Below are positions 1 to 10,514 of a DNA stretch of 64,000 bases, one piece after another. This stretch comes from Rutstroemia sp. NJR-2017a BVV2 (lineage: Eukaryota > Ascomycota > Leotiomycetes > Helotiales > Rutstroemiaceae): NCBI GenBank assembly GCA_002946415.1, contig NJPS01000004.1, positions 873,001 through 937,000 on the forward strand, given 5' to 3'. The notes beneath the pieces are model-generated. The model was given only the letters and a program-made list of their open reading frames with translations, was not told where the DNA came from and searched no databases. The stretch's first letter is position 1; each line of letters starts with the position of its first letter. A program made the position numbers and the translations under genes.

Positions 1-106
1 TCTTGTTTGCCCGGCTCCCTAGAGCATGCTTTCCGTGTAGTTGATTCCCGCTCATAATACCCTCCTGGTCCGGAGGGACATATCGACCCATATTGAAGCC
101 CTGCAT
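1..106 (-). CDS. saf4: SAF4/YJU2B-like splicing factor (DUF572), N-terminal fragment
   Basis: Only the first 35 codons are present; the gene runs off the left edge. The minus-strand reading from the ATG at 106 begins MQGFNMGRYVPPDQEG and continues with GNQLHGKHALGSRANK. This matches the start of the fungal CWC16/DUF572 proteins: the YVPPD motif, then the HALG.RA segment that corresponds to HPLRERARK in human CCDC130 (YJU2B). Family members are spliceosome-associated factors with a zinc-binding CxxC core, which lies outside this window. The HALG.RA element points to the SAF4/YJU2B branch rather than YJU2 itself. The gene is divergent from the SPF30-like splicing gene that starts at 623. Identity is inferred from a short stretch; the start codon is clear. 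Confidence 0.72.
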   Translation of the reverse strand, partial: MQGFNMGRYVPPDQEGIMSGNQLHGKHALGSRANK

Positions 107-622
107 CTTGGAAGTAAATATGCGCTCCTTCTGATGAAAATTAGTAGGGATCTGTTCGTGCAACACTGTCACGCCCGGCGAATGACGTAGGCTCGGAGCA
201 ATGTGTCTTCGTAAGTTTTGTTGTTAGATTCTGCAGTTCATCGACTTTAGATCAAGAAGCAAGAGTTTCAAGCATCAAGCGGGGTTCTGCTGTCGCAAAA
301 GTACTCGAAAGACGACTGATAGAGATCAGAGGTATGATTGGTATGAGAGTTTGTCGGCAAGTTTAAGTCCATGCCCGCGTCACGTGTGCAGTACGGCACT
401 CACGCTAGTATTGTTTAAGGTTATCGATTTTGGTAACAACGCCCTCGAACGCCATCCAGCGTTCGAAGACCATATCGAATTTAGACGTCACATCAAAACA
501 TACAGATTTAACAAATTTGTTTAATAAAGATAATTTAGCATCCTGACGCCTGCCATCACGAACCCAGTTAATTAATTGCTTCGGTTTCAAGGTTGGAGAA
601 CATACAAAAGCCCCTTACCAGA
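107..622. promoter_or_regulatory. Divergent promoter between SAF4-like and SPF30-like genes
   Basis: About 516 bp separate the two start codons. No convincing gene is present; the 61-codon minus-strand ORF at 405-590 has no recognisable features. The segment must hold both 5' UTRs and promoters. I see no obvious repeats or strong TATA box. Confidence 0.6.
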
Positions 623-1608
623 ATGTCGGATCTTGCTGGGCTTCAGAATGACATCAAGGAGTACAAACTGCAGGTAATGCCCCCTTGATTCATATGGCAT
701 CTTCAGTTTTGTACCATACTGACATCATAAAAGCTGGAAACAGTGCAGTTAGGTCTTCAAGCAGACCCCGAAAATGTAGAGCTTCAGACATTAAAAACTG
801 AACTCGAAGAAGTCATTTCCCTCACCGAATCCGCGATCGCAGAACTAAAGCCAGCTCCAGCACCTGTAGCTCAACCGAAGAAATCCGAAGAAGCGCCAGT
901 AAAGGAGAAATGGTCGAGAGAGAATCATCCAGCATTTAAGAAGGCCGCGCCTCCTCCTCCAGAAGAGCCCGAGGCTCCTACCAGCTTCTCTGTCAATGAT
1001 ATGGTTTTGGCGAAATGGTATTCCGGTGATAAGGGGTTCTACCCCGCTCGTATCACGTCTATAACGGGTTCCTCGACATCGCCAGTCTATATCGTTAAGT
1101 TCAAGAATTATGACACAACAGAAACTTTACGAGCCAAGGATATCAAACCCATTGTTAATCCTAATAAGCGTAAGGCTGATGGTACACCAGTCGTAGCTTC
1201 GATACCTACGCCCCCTTCGACTTCCAATGTCATTTCTGCAGCCGCCGACATCAACCCTGAGCTTGCGCAACAGTCTAAACGCGAGCCAAGCAAGGTCAGT
1301 GACGGCCCAACTAGACCAGCGAAGCTCCCAAAGAAGATAAAGGCGAAGAAAGAATTAGATGATGGCAAAAAGAAATGGCAGGATTTTGCTGCCAAAGGGA
1401 AATTTGGCAAAACGGGAAAGAAGGAGAGTATGTTCCGTACTCCGGAAGGGGTCAACGGAAGAGGTAAGAACATAGCTTAAAGATCCCTGATGACATTAAC
1501 TGACATTCAGCAGTCGGCTTTACTGGTTCTGGTCAGAGTATGCGAAAAGATCCGACACGAAGTCGGCATATTTACCAGACGAATGGGGATGATGAAGGGT
1601 TTGCTTGA
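623..1608 (+). CDS. SPF30/SMNDC1-like Tudor-domain splicing factor
   Basis: Three exons (623-673, 734-1463, 1514-1608) give 291 codons. The N-terminus is helical (MSDLAGLQNDIKEYKLQ, then a Leu/Glu-rich region). A Pro-rich linker follows, then a Tudor domain around residues 100-155 with the signatures DMVLAKWYSGDKGFYPARI and VYIVKFKNYDTTETL. After a basic linker comes the conserved tail FRTPEGVNGRVGFTGSGQ. Tudor domains of this family bind symmetrically dimethylated arginine on Sm proteins, and human SPF30 is needed for tri-snRNP entry into the spliceosome. The last exon is supported because splicing at CAG/TC joins G to TC and restores the VGFTGSGQSM segment found at the end of family members. 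The product is probably nuclear. The gene is head-to-head with another splicing factor. Confidence 0.88.
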
Positions 1609-2046
1609 GCATGTTGGGAATCAAGGGATGGTGAAGCAACTCTTTGCAAGTATACGGTGTTTAGAATGGAGTTTCCCTTTGATTGTGTTTGATTGACTTT
1701 TAGCGATTTGATGGAGGCTAACATGGACTTGGGCATGAGAGCTAGATTTCTGGATGCTTGTTCACCAGTTGAACATATTCCGAGCAGTTCTGTGATATAC
1801 TTTTTCTTTAAATGAAACATGCTAAATATGGCTTTCAATAGGTTCGCTTTTGGACATCATAGGCGTTTGATGATTGTCCTGGTTCACCTATGTTCAGGTG
1901 CGACGTGTTTGATACTCGATCCAGTAATGATTGACTTTACCCTTTTCTGTCACCTGCTTTCCTCAATGTTATGTTTAAACACTCACGGTCAATAGTTGCA
2001 GCAGATTGCTTTCCGACTATGATTGTACAGGATCTAGTGTTTCCTA
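1609..2046. other. Convergent intergenic spacer, SPF30-like/IND1
   Basis: About 440 bp of 3' flanking sequence between two converging genes. Only short ORFs without recognisable content occur here, and I see no RNA gene or repeat. Confidence 0.5.
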
Positions 2047-3131
2047 TCAAAACAAGTCTACTTTCCCTCCCACCACGTTTGTAAGTTCCATAAAAGCTTT
2101 GGCTCTGTCGCTATCTGGCTCGGCTACGACTGTGGGCTTCCCCCTATCTGCATCATCACAGATACTCGCGTGTAGGGGTATATCGCCTAGAAAATCGATT
2201 CCATGCTCTTCACAAGCATGTGTAACGCCTGAATGCGACCCAAATATATGTGTGCTATTGTGACAGTGTGGGCATGTGAACACTGACATGTTCTGCACCA
2301 TCCCCAATATTGGGATGTTAATCTTCTTGAACATGTTGATGCCTTTCACGGCGTCCTTGAGCGCAATGTCTTGAGGTGTAGATACAATCACAGCACCTAG
2401 AATTTATGAGCTTCTTGCTACTATAACTTGGGAAAGACGTACCATCAAGTACGATCTGCTGCGTTATAGTCAGCTGTGTATCACCTGTTCCTGGCGGTAG
2501 ATCTAGCACAAGAACATCCAATCCACCCCAATCGACCTCATGTAACAATTGCTGTAATGCTTTCATGACCATCAGGCCGCGCCACACCACTGGCGCAGCG
2601 TCACCGACCAGATACCCCATAGACATCGACTTTACGCCATAATTTGAGAGAGGGATGAGCTGGTTATCTAACAGAGACATATCAGACACGCACATTCCTC
2701 TGATGTCGGAACTTAAACATACTTGACGATAGCCTAGGCTCCCCAGACAAATTCAGTAATGTAGGTATCGAAGGACCGAAGATATCTGTGTCTAAAATCC
2801 CACTACGTAACCCGCGACGAGCGAAGGAAAGTGCAAGATTAACTGCCTCATTGTCAATTGTCATTCTAATTTCTCCTCATGCAAGAACCCGGACCAGCAA
2901 TTGTAGATTTCCCAACCCCTCCCTTTGCAGATGAAACAGCAATCACTTTCTTAACATCTTTGATCTTTCTTCGTTCTGGCAAGCCCCGCTGCATGCGCGG
3001 AATAGTGCCGGTTCGTGGTAATCCCTTTGCCACACAATTAGCTTTAGGGACCTTTCAGTTAGAACCGATAACCATACCAGAGGATTCTCATGTTGCAAAA
3101 CTCGCAGTGTTGAAAACAATCGTTGTTTCAT
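2047..3131 (-). CDS. ind1: IND1/NUBPL-type mitochondrial Fe-S P-loop NTPase
   Basis: Five exons on the minus strand (3131-3078, 3051-2895, 2842-2723, 2667-2443, 2396-2047) join to 301 codons. Order: a short basic presequence ([12 protein letters not shown]), the GLP..R motif before the NTPase, a deviant Walker A ([11 protein letters not shown]), [28 protein letters not shown], a Walker B region ([17 protein letters not shown]), and a CPHC pair near residue 225 that would bind the bridging [4Fe-4S] cluster. Family members deliver Fe-S clusters to respiratory complex I, so a mitochondrial complex I is implied. The intron after the Walker A has the atypical donor GTCCGG; using it restores [12 protein letters not shown], as expected. 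The gene is divergent from BFR2, with only 180 bp between start codons. Confidence 0.9.
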
Positions 3132-3311
3132 TATGTCATTGTCTCGCAGACATTCATTCAGTCCATCAAAGCTTCATATAATCTTTAGCCCTCGGCGCGG
3201 GCTTTTCGGCCGCTAGTCCTGCTAGGATCCGCGGAGCTCCAAAATAATTTTTGAAGTTCTTCAGGAAACAAAATTTCTTATGCAGCCTTTTCTCAGCGCA
3301 ATAAATTAACA
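3132..3311. promoter_or_regulatory. Compact bidirectional promoter IND1/BFR2
   Basis: Only 180 bp lie between the ATG of the minus-strand IND1 gene and the ATG of the plus-strand BFR2 gene. Both 5' UTRs and core promoters must share this interval. It contains a GC-rich centre (ctcggcgcgggcttttcgg) flanked by A/T-richer ends. Confidence 0.65.
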
Positions 3312-5210
3312 ATGGCGAAAACGAAGAATCTGGCAAAACAATTTGCGGAGTTGGAGGATCCCATCCCAAAGGGTGAGTAAACACAGCTAGTTACAGTATA
3401 CTGGCTTCCAAGTGCTAATCTGGTATGCATTTTGCAGATTTCGATCCGGAGGAAGAAAGACCCGCGCAAGACAGCGAAGATGAAAGTGGTAGTGAGAGTG
3501 ATGATGGATTGGCGGGGACTGAGCACTATGTTGAAGTTGGGTAAGTAATACCCGGATTCGCACTGAGACCAATAATTGCTCATTGATCATTGCAGAAAAA
3601 GTAAACTTCGCAAAGCAGAAGAAGTTCCTCTCGGACCCGAATATGCTGGATCTCGAGTTAGTCGCAAGCAATTGATGGATGGCGATGATAATGATGTACC
3701 TGATCCGCAAGATGAGAGCGCCGACGAAGTTCCGGATGGAGAAGACATTGGTGTTGAAGAAGATATGGAGGTCGATAGTGATGAAGCTCTTGGAGAGAGT
3801 GATGAGGAAAAGTTGAAGGATTTCGTGTTTCGAGGAAGTAAGAAACCGAGGAGACCAGCGGAGGTCAATGGCGTGAAGAAAAGACCCACCGCAGCGGATT
3901 TTATGTCCGATTCTAGTGAAGGAGAAGGTGCAAATTTGGGCGACGAAGAGAATGAGGAGGAAGACAGTAATGATGTGGCAAACGAGGACGAAGCGGACGA
4001 AACTGACGAGGATATTCTTGATGTTGACGCGCAACACCCAGAAGCCATGGACGGTGTTCAAAAAAGTTCCGCTGACGAGGAAAGTGAGTCGGAAAACCCT
4101 GATCAAAGTGGCGAGGAGGCTGGCGACAGTGAAGAAGAAGAAAGCGAGGACGAAGCATCTGACGACGATAACGAAGACAACGAAGATGAAGACGCTAGAC
4201 GTGCCGAGCTGCGAAAGATCATGGGAGAAGAGCAAAAGACTGTCGTAGCGACAATCTCTCAAGCAGCCAAAGCCGATGCCGACAAGGGTAACGCTGTCAA
4301 GCAACAACGCAAGGCCTTCGACTCTCTTCTCAACGTTCGTATTCGACTCCAGAAGGCACTCGTTGCGACCAATTCGTTGCCTGTAGCAGAAGATAAGGAC
4401 AAGGTGGACGCCGAAGGAAACCCATTCCAAGCTGCCGAAGAAGCTGCTCTCAAACTCTGGAACACCATCGATAGTCTTCGACACGATCTCACTAAAGCAA
4501 CAAGTACCGCCAAAACTGGGCAGAAACGCAAACGCGACATCGATAGCAGCACACCTTCCTTCACCATCTGGGACCGCATGCAAGCCACCGAACTCACAGT
4601 CCTTAACAACCGACAAACCGTCCTTGAGAAATGGTCCAGCAAAGTCCGCGCCACAACCGCAGTCCCCGTCTCCCGCAAACTCAACCCCACCGCGCCCCAA
4701 CAATCAATCACCTCCCTGCTCCACGACACCCTCGCAACATCCTCATCCCACCTCATCTCCCGCACCCGTGTCCCCCGCTCCTGCGCCCCCATCCAAGCCC
4801 GTCAAAAACTGACCATCGCGCCCTCTATCTTCGACGACGCTGACTTTTACCAACTGCTACTGAAAGAACTGCTCGATCAGCGAATGGTCGATTCCTCCAA
4901 CGCCAATAACAGCACGGCGCCTACGGCTATCAAGCAATGGACTGCGGTGAAAGAAGCCAAGACGAGGAAGAATGTAGATACGAAGGCCAGTAAGGGCAGG
5001 AAGATGCGGTTTACGGTGCACGAGAAATTGCAAAACTTTATGGCGCCGGAGGATCGCAATAGCTGGGAGGAGAGCGCGAGAGACAGGTTTTTCGCAACGT
5101 TGTTAGGGAGGAAGATGGATTTGGGCGAGGAAGAAGGTGGAGGAAGCGATAGGGATGAGGAGGACGGTGGAAATATGGAGGAGGAGGGCTTGATGCTGTT
5201 TAGATCTTGA
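3312..5210 (+). CDS. bfr2: BFR2/AATF (Che-1) ribosome biogenesis factor
   Basis: Three exons (3312-3372, 3438-3540, 3596-5210) give 592 codons. The N-terminus MAKTKNLAKQFAELEDPIP and the following FDPE segment are typical of the AATF/TRAUB family. Residues about 55-210 are extremely acidic (long Asp/Glu/Ser runs). The AATF domain follows from about residue 230 (NVRIRLQKALVATNSLP, then WNTIDSLRHDL). The C-terminal TRAUB domain holds DDADFYQLLLKELLDQRM, KGRKMRFTVHEKLQNFM and FFATLLG. BFR2 works in the nucleolus in the SSU processome during 18S rRNA maturation, with a role linked to Golgi transport in yeast. The acid-rich stretch creates a long open antisense frame that I regard as a shadow. Shares a 180-bp promoter with IND1. 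Confidence 0.92.
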
Positions 5211-5833
5211 ACTGATGGCCTTAGACATACCCGAGCTATAAGGGTATTGGAATAGTATGAAGAAAATAAATGTAATTTGTGTTTGCCAGAAGCTACGCTA
5301 CCTTCACGTCCATCATCAACATATGATTGAGTGATTAATCGGCCGTTCATTCGTTGGACTTCCTGTCTAATGCTTTCCCAGTCTCATATATCTACAACCT
5401 ATGTACCGCACACCCATTACGTTCGCCAAAACTTCCCTCAGCATTTCGTAACCTCCAGGGCTCAATGATGTCTGACTGCTACTGCCCTTGCTTTCCCTTC
5501 CCGGTTCGCCCATTCGTCGAAGAGTCTGAATAAAAAAACATTACATAAAAGTAGCAGTGGTAGCAGCTAATAACGGTTTATATATAAACCACTTTTCACA
5601 TGAGACCAGACCAGGTCAGACAGGACCAGGCCAAGCTTAGGGGGTCGGTCATCTAGGTACCGCTCATGCTGATCCAACCTGATCTGATCTATGCTTGCCA
5701 AAAGTAAAACTCCATCCAATAGCCAACTTCCCAGCTATTCCATCCATCCATCCATTTAACCATATGAACCTATTCATTTCCCTTCCCGCAAACTCCATGA
5801 TTCCTCAAAGCAGATTCGAGGAATTCGTCTATC
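5211..5833. other. Convergent intergenic spacer after BFR2
   Basis: About 620 bp between the BFR2 stop and the stop of the minus-strand disordered protein gene. It includes an imperfect repeat of the form ccagaccaggtcagacagg around 5605-5633 and (ccat)-rich sequence near 5740. No gene is supported. Confidence 0.5.
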
Positions 5834-7441
5834 TCAATCCGCACTCCCACCCATATCACAATTCTTATCCCACAAACTTCTCAGCAAAGCGCCGATTCCC
5901 TCATCCTCACCATTTAGTTTCGCGTCTCCGTCTCCACCGCTCCCACTCCTATCGTCATCATAATTCTGCTTCAGCACGCTCCTACGTGACGTATTGCCAT
6001 TCCTTTCTTTCAAGCTGCCATTCCTGCTCAACGCACTTCCGTTGAGTCCTTTCCCAGGGATATGTTTTCCTCCTACCACTCCCATCTTCTCTAGTCTTTT
6101 TATGCCGCGTCCTATCGGGTCTTGAAATCTTCGCACAACCAGATATTCGGACCCGGTTCGCTCGAGTTGCACTTTTATCCGCGGATCCCGTCCATCGTAC
6201 ATATTGCCCAATCCCAATCCGCTTCCCGTCATTCCCATTCCACCACCGCCTCCATTCAGCATGGACAAAGCTCCCAGCCCTCCTTCACGCGCTGGCTCAA
6301 TATTTGAACTCGCCCGCTGCAACCATAGTTTTTGCTGCGTGCGGGAATTGTAAGCATTGGGAGGAACCGGTGTGCCTGATGTAGAACTCTTCCTTGACCG
6401 CGGTAAGAGCGCTGATTCCTCTTCGTCTTCGATATCATTATGGCGAGCCAAATTGCCCATCGATCGAGCTCGACCAAGCTCCCCGTTTCCATTAGTATTC
6501 GCCGATGTACGAGATTGCAATGCCTCATGGTTCACATTATTAAACTTTGGGGAATTCTCTCCCGGCGTGCCGGAGCCGCCGACGAAGCGTGATATTAATT
6601 CTTGATTCCCGCTGGCAGTTCCGGGTCCTAGGCTTTTCACCCCCATTGCTCCGGCGCGGTCAATACTCGAAGAAGGTGTATGGCCTGCCAGGGGCGTGGG
6701 AGTGGCGGTCGCCAAACTCATTTTCGTGGTTGTGGAGTGATGACTAGGTCCTCTTTGTAATAATTTCTCAGTGATGACTTTCGCGTCTGCGCTGGAAGTA
6801 GATTGCTTCGTTGCTCCTTTTCCACCTGTAGCGTTACTGCTTGCAATGGATTTCTGGCTGGGCGATGGGATCGGAGTTTCTGAACGTGAATTTGTAGTAG
6901 AGTTGGCGGCGGATTGTTTGGCGCTGATGCTGGCACTTCTGCTTATTGCTGGGCTTGCACTGGAGCTTGCTTCTTCCCAATCACCTTCGTCGACAGCCTT
7001 GCCTGGTGTGCTGTCCCCGATTTCGAAATGTACACTAGCTGGCCGCTTTTTTCCTTCTGTGCCATCTGAGGATGTTGGTCGTCGGGTGCTCGCGGGATCT
7101 TTATCCTGGACGTCTGCGCTCGATCGATTGCGTTTCAAATTCTTCAGCCCTGTCTGGGAACTGTTTTTGCGAACAAGATTGCTGCTTGAATTGTTCTTAT
7201 CTCGAGGTAATTTGTGTAAGGACTTGCTGCTGGAAACTCGTCCGTGAGTATATCCATGCTTATGGCCTACAACATGTTTCTGTCCACCTTTCGTCTTATG
7301 CTGTGTAGCAGGAGGCGTACCAGCTGGGGAATCCGTTTGTTGGCTGGTGACGGAAGACGTGGAGCGGTGATGGGCGGATAAATTGGGCCGTAATTGTGAT
7401 TGGGATTGAGGAGGATTTTCTGACGGAGCTGGAGGGGTCAT
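5834..7441 (-). CDS. Ser/Thr-rich disordered protein, possible TCO89-domain (TORC1) protein
   Basis: A single uninterrupted frame of 535 codons. The whole protein is low-complexity: rich in Ser, Thr, Asn, Gly and Pro, with no membrane segment and no catalytic motif. Blocks that look conserved rather than random are HVVGHKHGYTHGRVSSSKSLHKL (about residues 57-79), KKRPASVHFEIGD followed by EGDWEEASSSASP, and RIKVQLERTGSEYLVVRRFQDPIGRGIKRL near residue 420. The arrangement of a HGR.SSKSL element with a VHFE.GD.EWEE acidic block resembles ascomycete proteins annotated as TORC1 subunit TCO89-domain proteins. That assignment is from memory and uncertain. TCO89 is a non-essential TORC1 subunit at the vacuole. 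The reading frame itself is convincing; the function is tentative. Confidence 0.6.
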   Translation of the reverse strand: MTPPAPSENPPQSQSQLRPNLSAHHRSTSSVTSQQTDSPAGTPPATQHKTKGGQKHVVGHKHGYTHGRVSSSKSLHKLPRDKNNSSSNLVRKNSSQTGLKNLKRNRSSADVQDKDPASTRRPTSSDGTEGKKRPASVHFEIGDSTPGKAVDEGDWEEASSSASPAISRSASISAKQSAANSTTNSRSETPIPSPSQKSIASSNATGGKGATKQSTSSADAKVITEKLLQRGPSHHSTTTKMSLATATPTPLAGHTPSSSIDRAGAMGVKSLGPGTASGNQELISRFVGGSGTPGENSPKFNNVNHEALQSRTSANTNGNGELGRARSMGNLARHNDIEDEEESALLPRSRKSSTSGTPVPPNAYNSRTQQKLWLQRASSNIEPAREGGLGALSMLNGGGGGMGMTGSGLGLGNMYDGRDPRIKVQLERTGSEYLVVRRFQDPIGRGIKRLEKMGVVGGKHIPGKGLNGSALSRNGSLKERNGNTSRRSVLKQNYDDDRSGSGGDGDAKLNGEDEGIGALLRSLWDKNCDMGGSAD

Positions 7442-8035
7442 TGTATTTTCCTTGCTCTTCCTTATTGTTCAATTCGTGTTTGGGATGTGATGCAGGGCTG
7501 TGGAAATTGGTGTAAGGTGGGAGGTGACGGGTTTGCTTTTTGCGGATGGAGATGCAGATTGAGGAAAGGGCTGGATGTGTTGGTGCATACGAGCCGATGG
7601 ATTACCGTCTAGAGCTAGTCCAGAAATTGACTTTCTTGCATTTGATAGGAGGCTTGCAACGTGGATTTTCTTTATTCACCCTTTTTGACAAGAAGAGATC
7701 ATCAAATTCACAAGAACATTCAGAGCGATAGAAATTGAACTGTCGAAAAGGCAAGGGAGGGAATCATATGCAGGATCCGATTGAAATCATCCTGCTCCAG
7801 CCTCGTCAAGGAGGCTGTCGGAGAACTTGTCCGAAGCCGATCACAAGGAGCAATGGCGTCAACTGCAAATTGCACTGTAGCCAACCGAGGTATTTAACGA
7901 ACTTGACTATTCCATTTATCATTCACGATGCTTAGTGCTATTGATACATGTATTAGATGCCGATAAAACGCCAGACGTGTGATCGTGATATATCCAAATT
8001 TCGACCCAACCAAAAGCAAAAGAAAGAAACAGCAT
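7442..8035. other. Intergenic, upstream of the disordered-protein gene and downstream of PCK
   Basis: About 590 bp. It should contain the promoter and leader of the minus-strand gene starting at 7441 and the 3' UTR of PCK. Nothing else is recognisable; the ORFs here are short and featureless. Confidence 0.5.
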
Positions 8036-10514
8036 TTAAACCTTCACAGCAGGTCCAGCCGCGATAACGTCATCAGTGGCTTCCGACTGGTACTTCTTGA
8101 AGTTCTCAGCGAAGAGTACACCAAGTTTGGTGACCTCGGCCTTGAAACTGTCATGTCCCTGACTCCATGCATTTCTGGGATTCAGTAATTCCGATGGCAC
8201 GTTGCTGCAAGTCTTGGGTACTTGAAGGTTGAATGTATCATAGTTCTCATATTCGACTTTAGCCAGCTCTCCAGAGTGAATGGCATCAAGGATAGCACGG
8301 GTATATTTCAATCTAACAATCCATTAGTGAGGGGTCCCGTATGAGCATATCATAAAGTATAAACTTACGGGCAACGCTTGCCACCAGTGGTAGCTCCAGC
8401 TCCAACCCACCCAGTGTTCAACAACCAGGCGTTCGCCTTGTGGTGCTCGATCTTATCGGCCAACATTTTGGCGTAACGCATGGGGTGAAGAGCCAAGAAA
8501 GGTTGAGCGAAACAAGATGAGAATGTAGCTTGTGGCTCTGTAACACCATCTTCTGTACCAGCCATCTTTGAGGTGTAACCAGAGATGAAATGGAACATGG
8601 TTTGTGCAGAGTTAAGTTTTGAGATGGGTGGGAGTACACCACGGGCGTCGCATGTGAGAAGGATAATGTTGCTTGGGTGGTTTGTAGAAAGGCAAGGGAT
8701 CTTGGCGTTGTGAATGTATTCGATAGGGTATGCACTACAAAGGGGTCAGTACCATTCGGGAAAGTGTGCACGTGTGAACATACCAGCGAGTGTTTTCCGT
8801 CAGAGTTGTATCGTCATAATCGACAAGACGGGTGGTTGGGTCAAAGACAACATTCTCAAGAACGGAACCGAACTTGATGGCGTTGAAAATATCGGGCTCC
8901 TTTTCACCAGAAAGGCCGATGCACTTTGCGTAACACTGCAACAAATTATTAGCAAGGCCATGGACATGGTTCTAGGAACACTTACACCACCCTCGATGTT
9001 GAAGACACCACGATCACTCCAGCAGTGCTCATCGTCGCCGATCAAGGCACGATTGGGGTCTGCTGATAGTGTCGTCTTGCCAGTACCTGAAAGCCCGAAG
9101 AAGACTGTTACATCTCCGTCCTTGCCTTCATTTGCGGAGGAGTGCAGAGTCAAGACATTGTGCTTGACTGGCATCTCATAGAAGAGCACTGTGAATACAC
9201 CCTTCTTCATCTCTCCAGCATACTCGGTACCCAGGATAACCATTTCCTTCTCGGCAAAGTTAATTGCAACCGAAGTACCTGAGGTCATGCCCTCGGTGTA
9301 TCTGTTCGCAGGGAAAGATCCGGCATTGTAGATGGTATAATCTGGGTGGAAATGTTCGAGATCTTTGCGGTCTGGTCTGATAAGCATATTACGCATGAAG
9401 AGCGCGTGATAAGCACGAGCGCAGACAACTCGGACTTTGATTCTATATTTTTCGTCCCATCCTGCAAACCCGTCAACAACATAGATGCGATTCCTTGTGT
9501 TGAGGTAATCGATGGCACGTTCACGATTAATTCTCCATACCTGAATAATGTTAGTTCCTCAAGCCAAGACTGATGTTCAAGGTAAGATCGGATTATGTCG
9601 CTGACACATGAAAATCCAATAGCGGCAACACAGACTAGGGTGGGTGCGTCGGTAACCATGCACCCCGCATTTTGCTATGCTTGGAGGGTACAGTAAAGCC
9701 GAGGGTAACCAAGAAGTTATGACGATGTGAAACTGCGGGGCAAAATTGAAAACTTGCCAGTGGCAGGGCAGAGATGTATTGAGATTGATGAAGAGAAATT
9801 TGAAACGTGTGGAGAATATGTTTACCATCATAATGAGGCAAATTCACTGTCTGATGTAGACCGTTCTCCGGAACGTAAAGACATGCTAAAATCGAGCACA
9901 TAGAAGATAAAAATAGGAATATGGTTCTCTTACATCGGGTGTCATTGGCTTGTTGACTGGTCCCCACCAAATGTCGTTTTCTGAGCTGGGCTCTTTGACA
10001 ATTCTTTTATCTAGCGGTGAACGGCCTGTCTTAGCCCCAGAGTATGCGGTGAGAGCACCGGTCGATGTGATGGCTGAGCCAGTTTCGTAAACGAGGGCAT
10101 CTTCGTAGAGTGCGGCAACACTTGGGTTAGGAACCTGGTGAGAGGTTAGAAATTAGTCAATGGCAAACGGAAACGTAGGGGCAAATGGAGAATCATACAA
10201 TAGCTACTCGGTCGTAATCAATGTGTGCTTTCTCGTGAAGTTCCTCCTCGAGCTCAGTATGCTCAACCTGGGGTTGGACACCACTTGGGTGAAGTGCTAG
10301 GAGGTAGCATGTGTTAGCAGGGTGAAGCTAAGGAGAAGCTATGAACAAGCTGTGATGAGGGACGCTCAACGAGCATTGTAGAAGAAGATAGACGCAGCAT
10401 GTATGCAAAGGTTATGATCGTGTGCTGCGTGAGCGACACAGAAACCGCAGATTGGGACGTGGACAGATAGAGATACTAACATGTTCTGTTGACTGGATGA
10501 TGTGTAGAAACCAT
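8036..10514 (-). CDS. pck1: ATP-dependent phosphoenolpyruvate carboxykinase
   Basis: Seven exons (10514-10481, 10296-10199, 10134-9934, 9540-8986, 8935-8784, 8734-8369, 8312-8036) join to 560 codons, the normal size for fungal ATP-type PEPCK. The enzyme converts oxaloacetate and ATP to PEP, CO2 and ADP, the committed step of gluconeogenesis in the cytosol. Visible landmarks: [19 protein letters not shown] near the N-terminus, [16 protein letters not shown], the GSFPANR segment, the kinase-1a loop [16 protein letters not shown] and the kinase-2/metal region [17 protein letters not shown] followed by CYAKCIGLS. Then come the [10 protein letters not shown] motif and [17 protein letters not shown]. 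The start at 10514 gives the usual MVSTHHPV.. N-terminus, but the frame stays open upstream to about 10874. The third intron (9933-9541, 393 nt) is much longer than any other in this window. Confidence 0.95.
9541..9933 (-). other. Long (393-nt) intron of PCK
   Basis: Donor GTAAGA after the MTPD codons and acceptor TTCAG before VWRINRERA; both sides are in phase 0. Other introns in this window are mostly 45-110 nt. Short ORFs inside it are not recognisable. Confidence 0.8.

Noticed and set aside
3387..4703. 438-codon antisense frame opposite BFR2
   Set aside because: It mirrors the acidic repetitive exon of BFR2 (Asp/Glu codons become Phe/Ser/Val on the other strand) and crosses the BFR2 introns; no independent domain.
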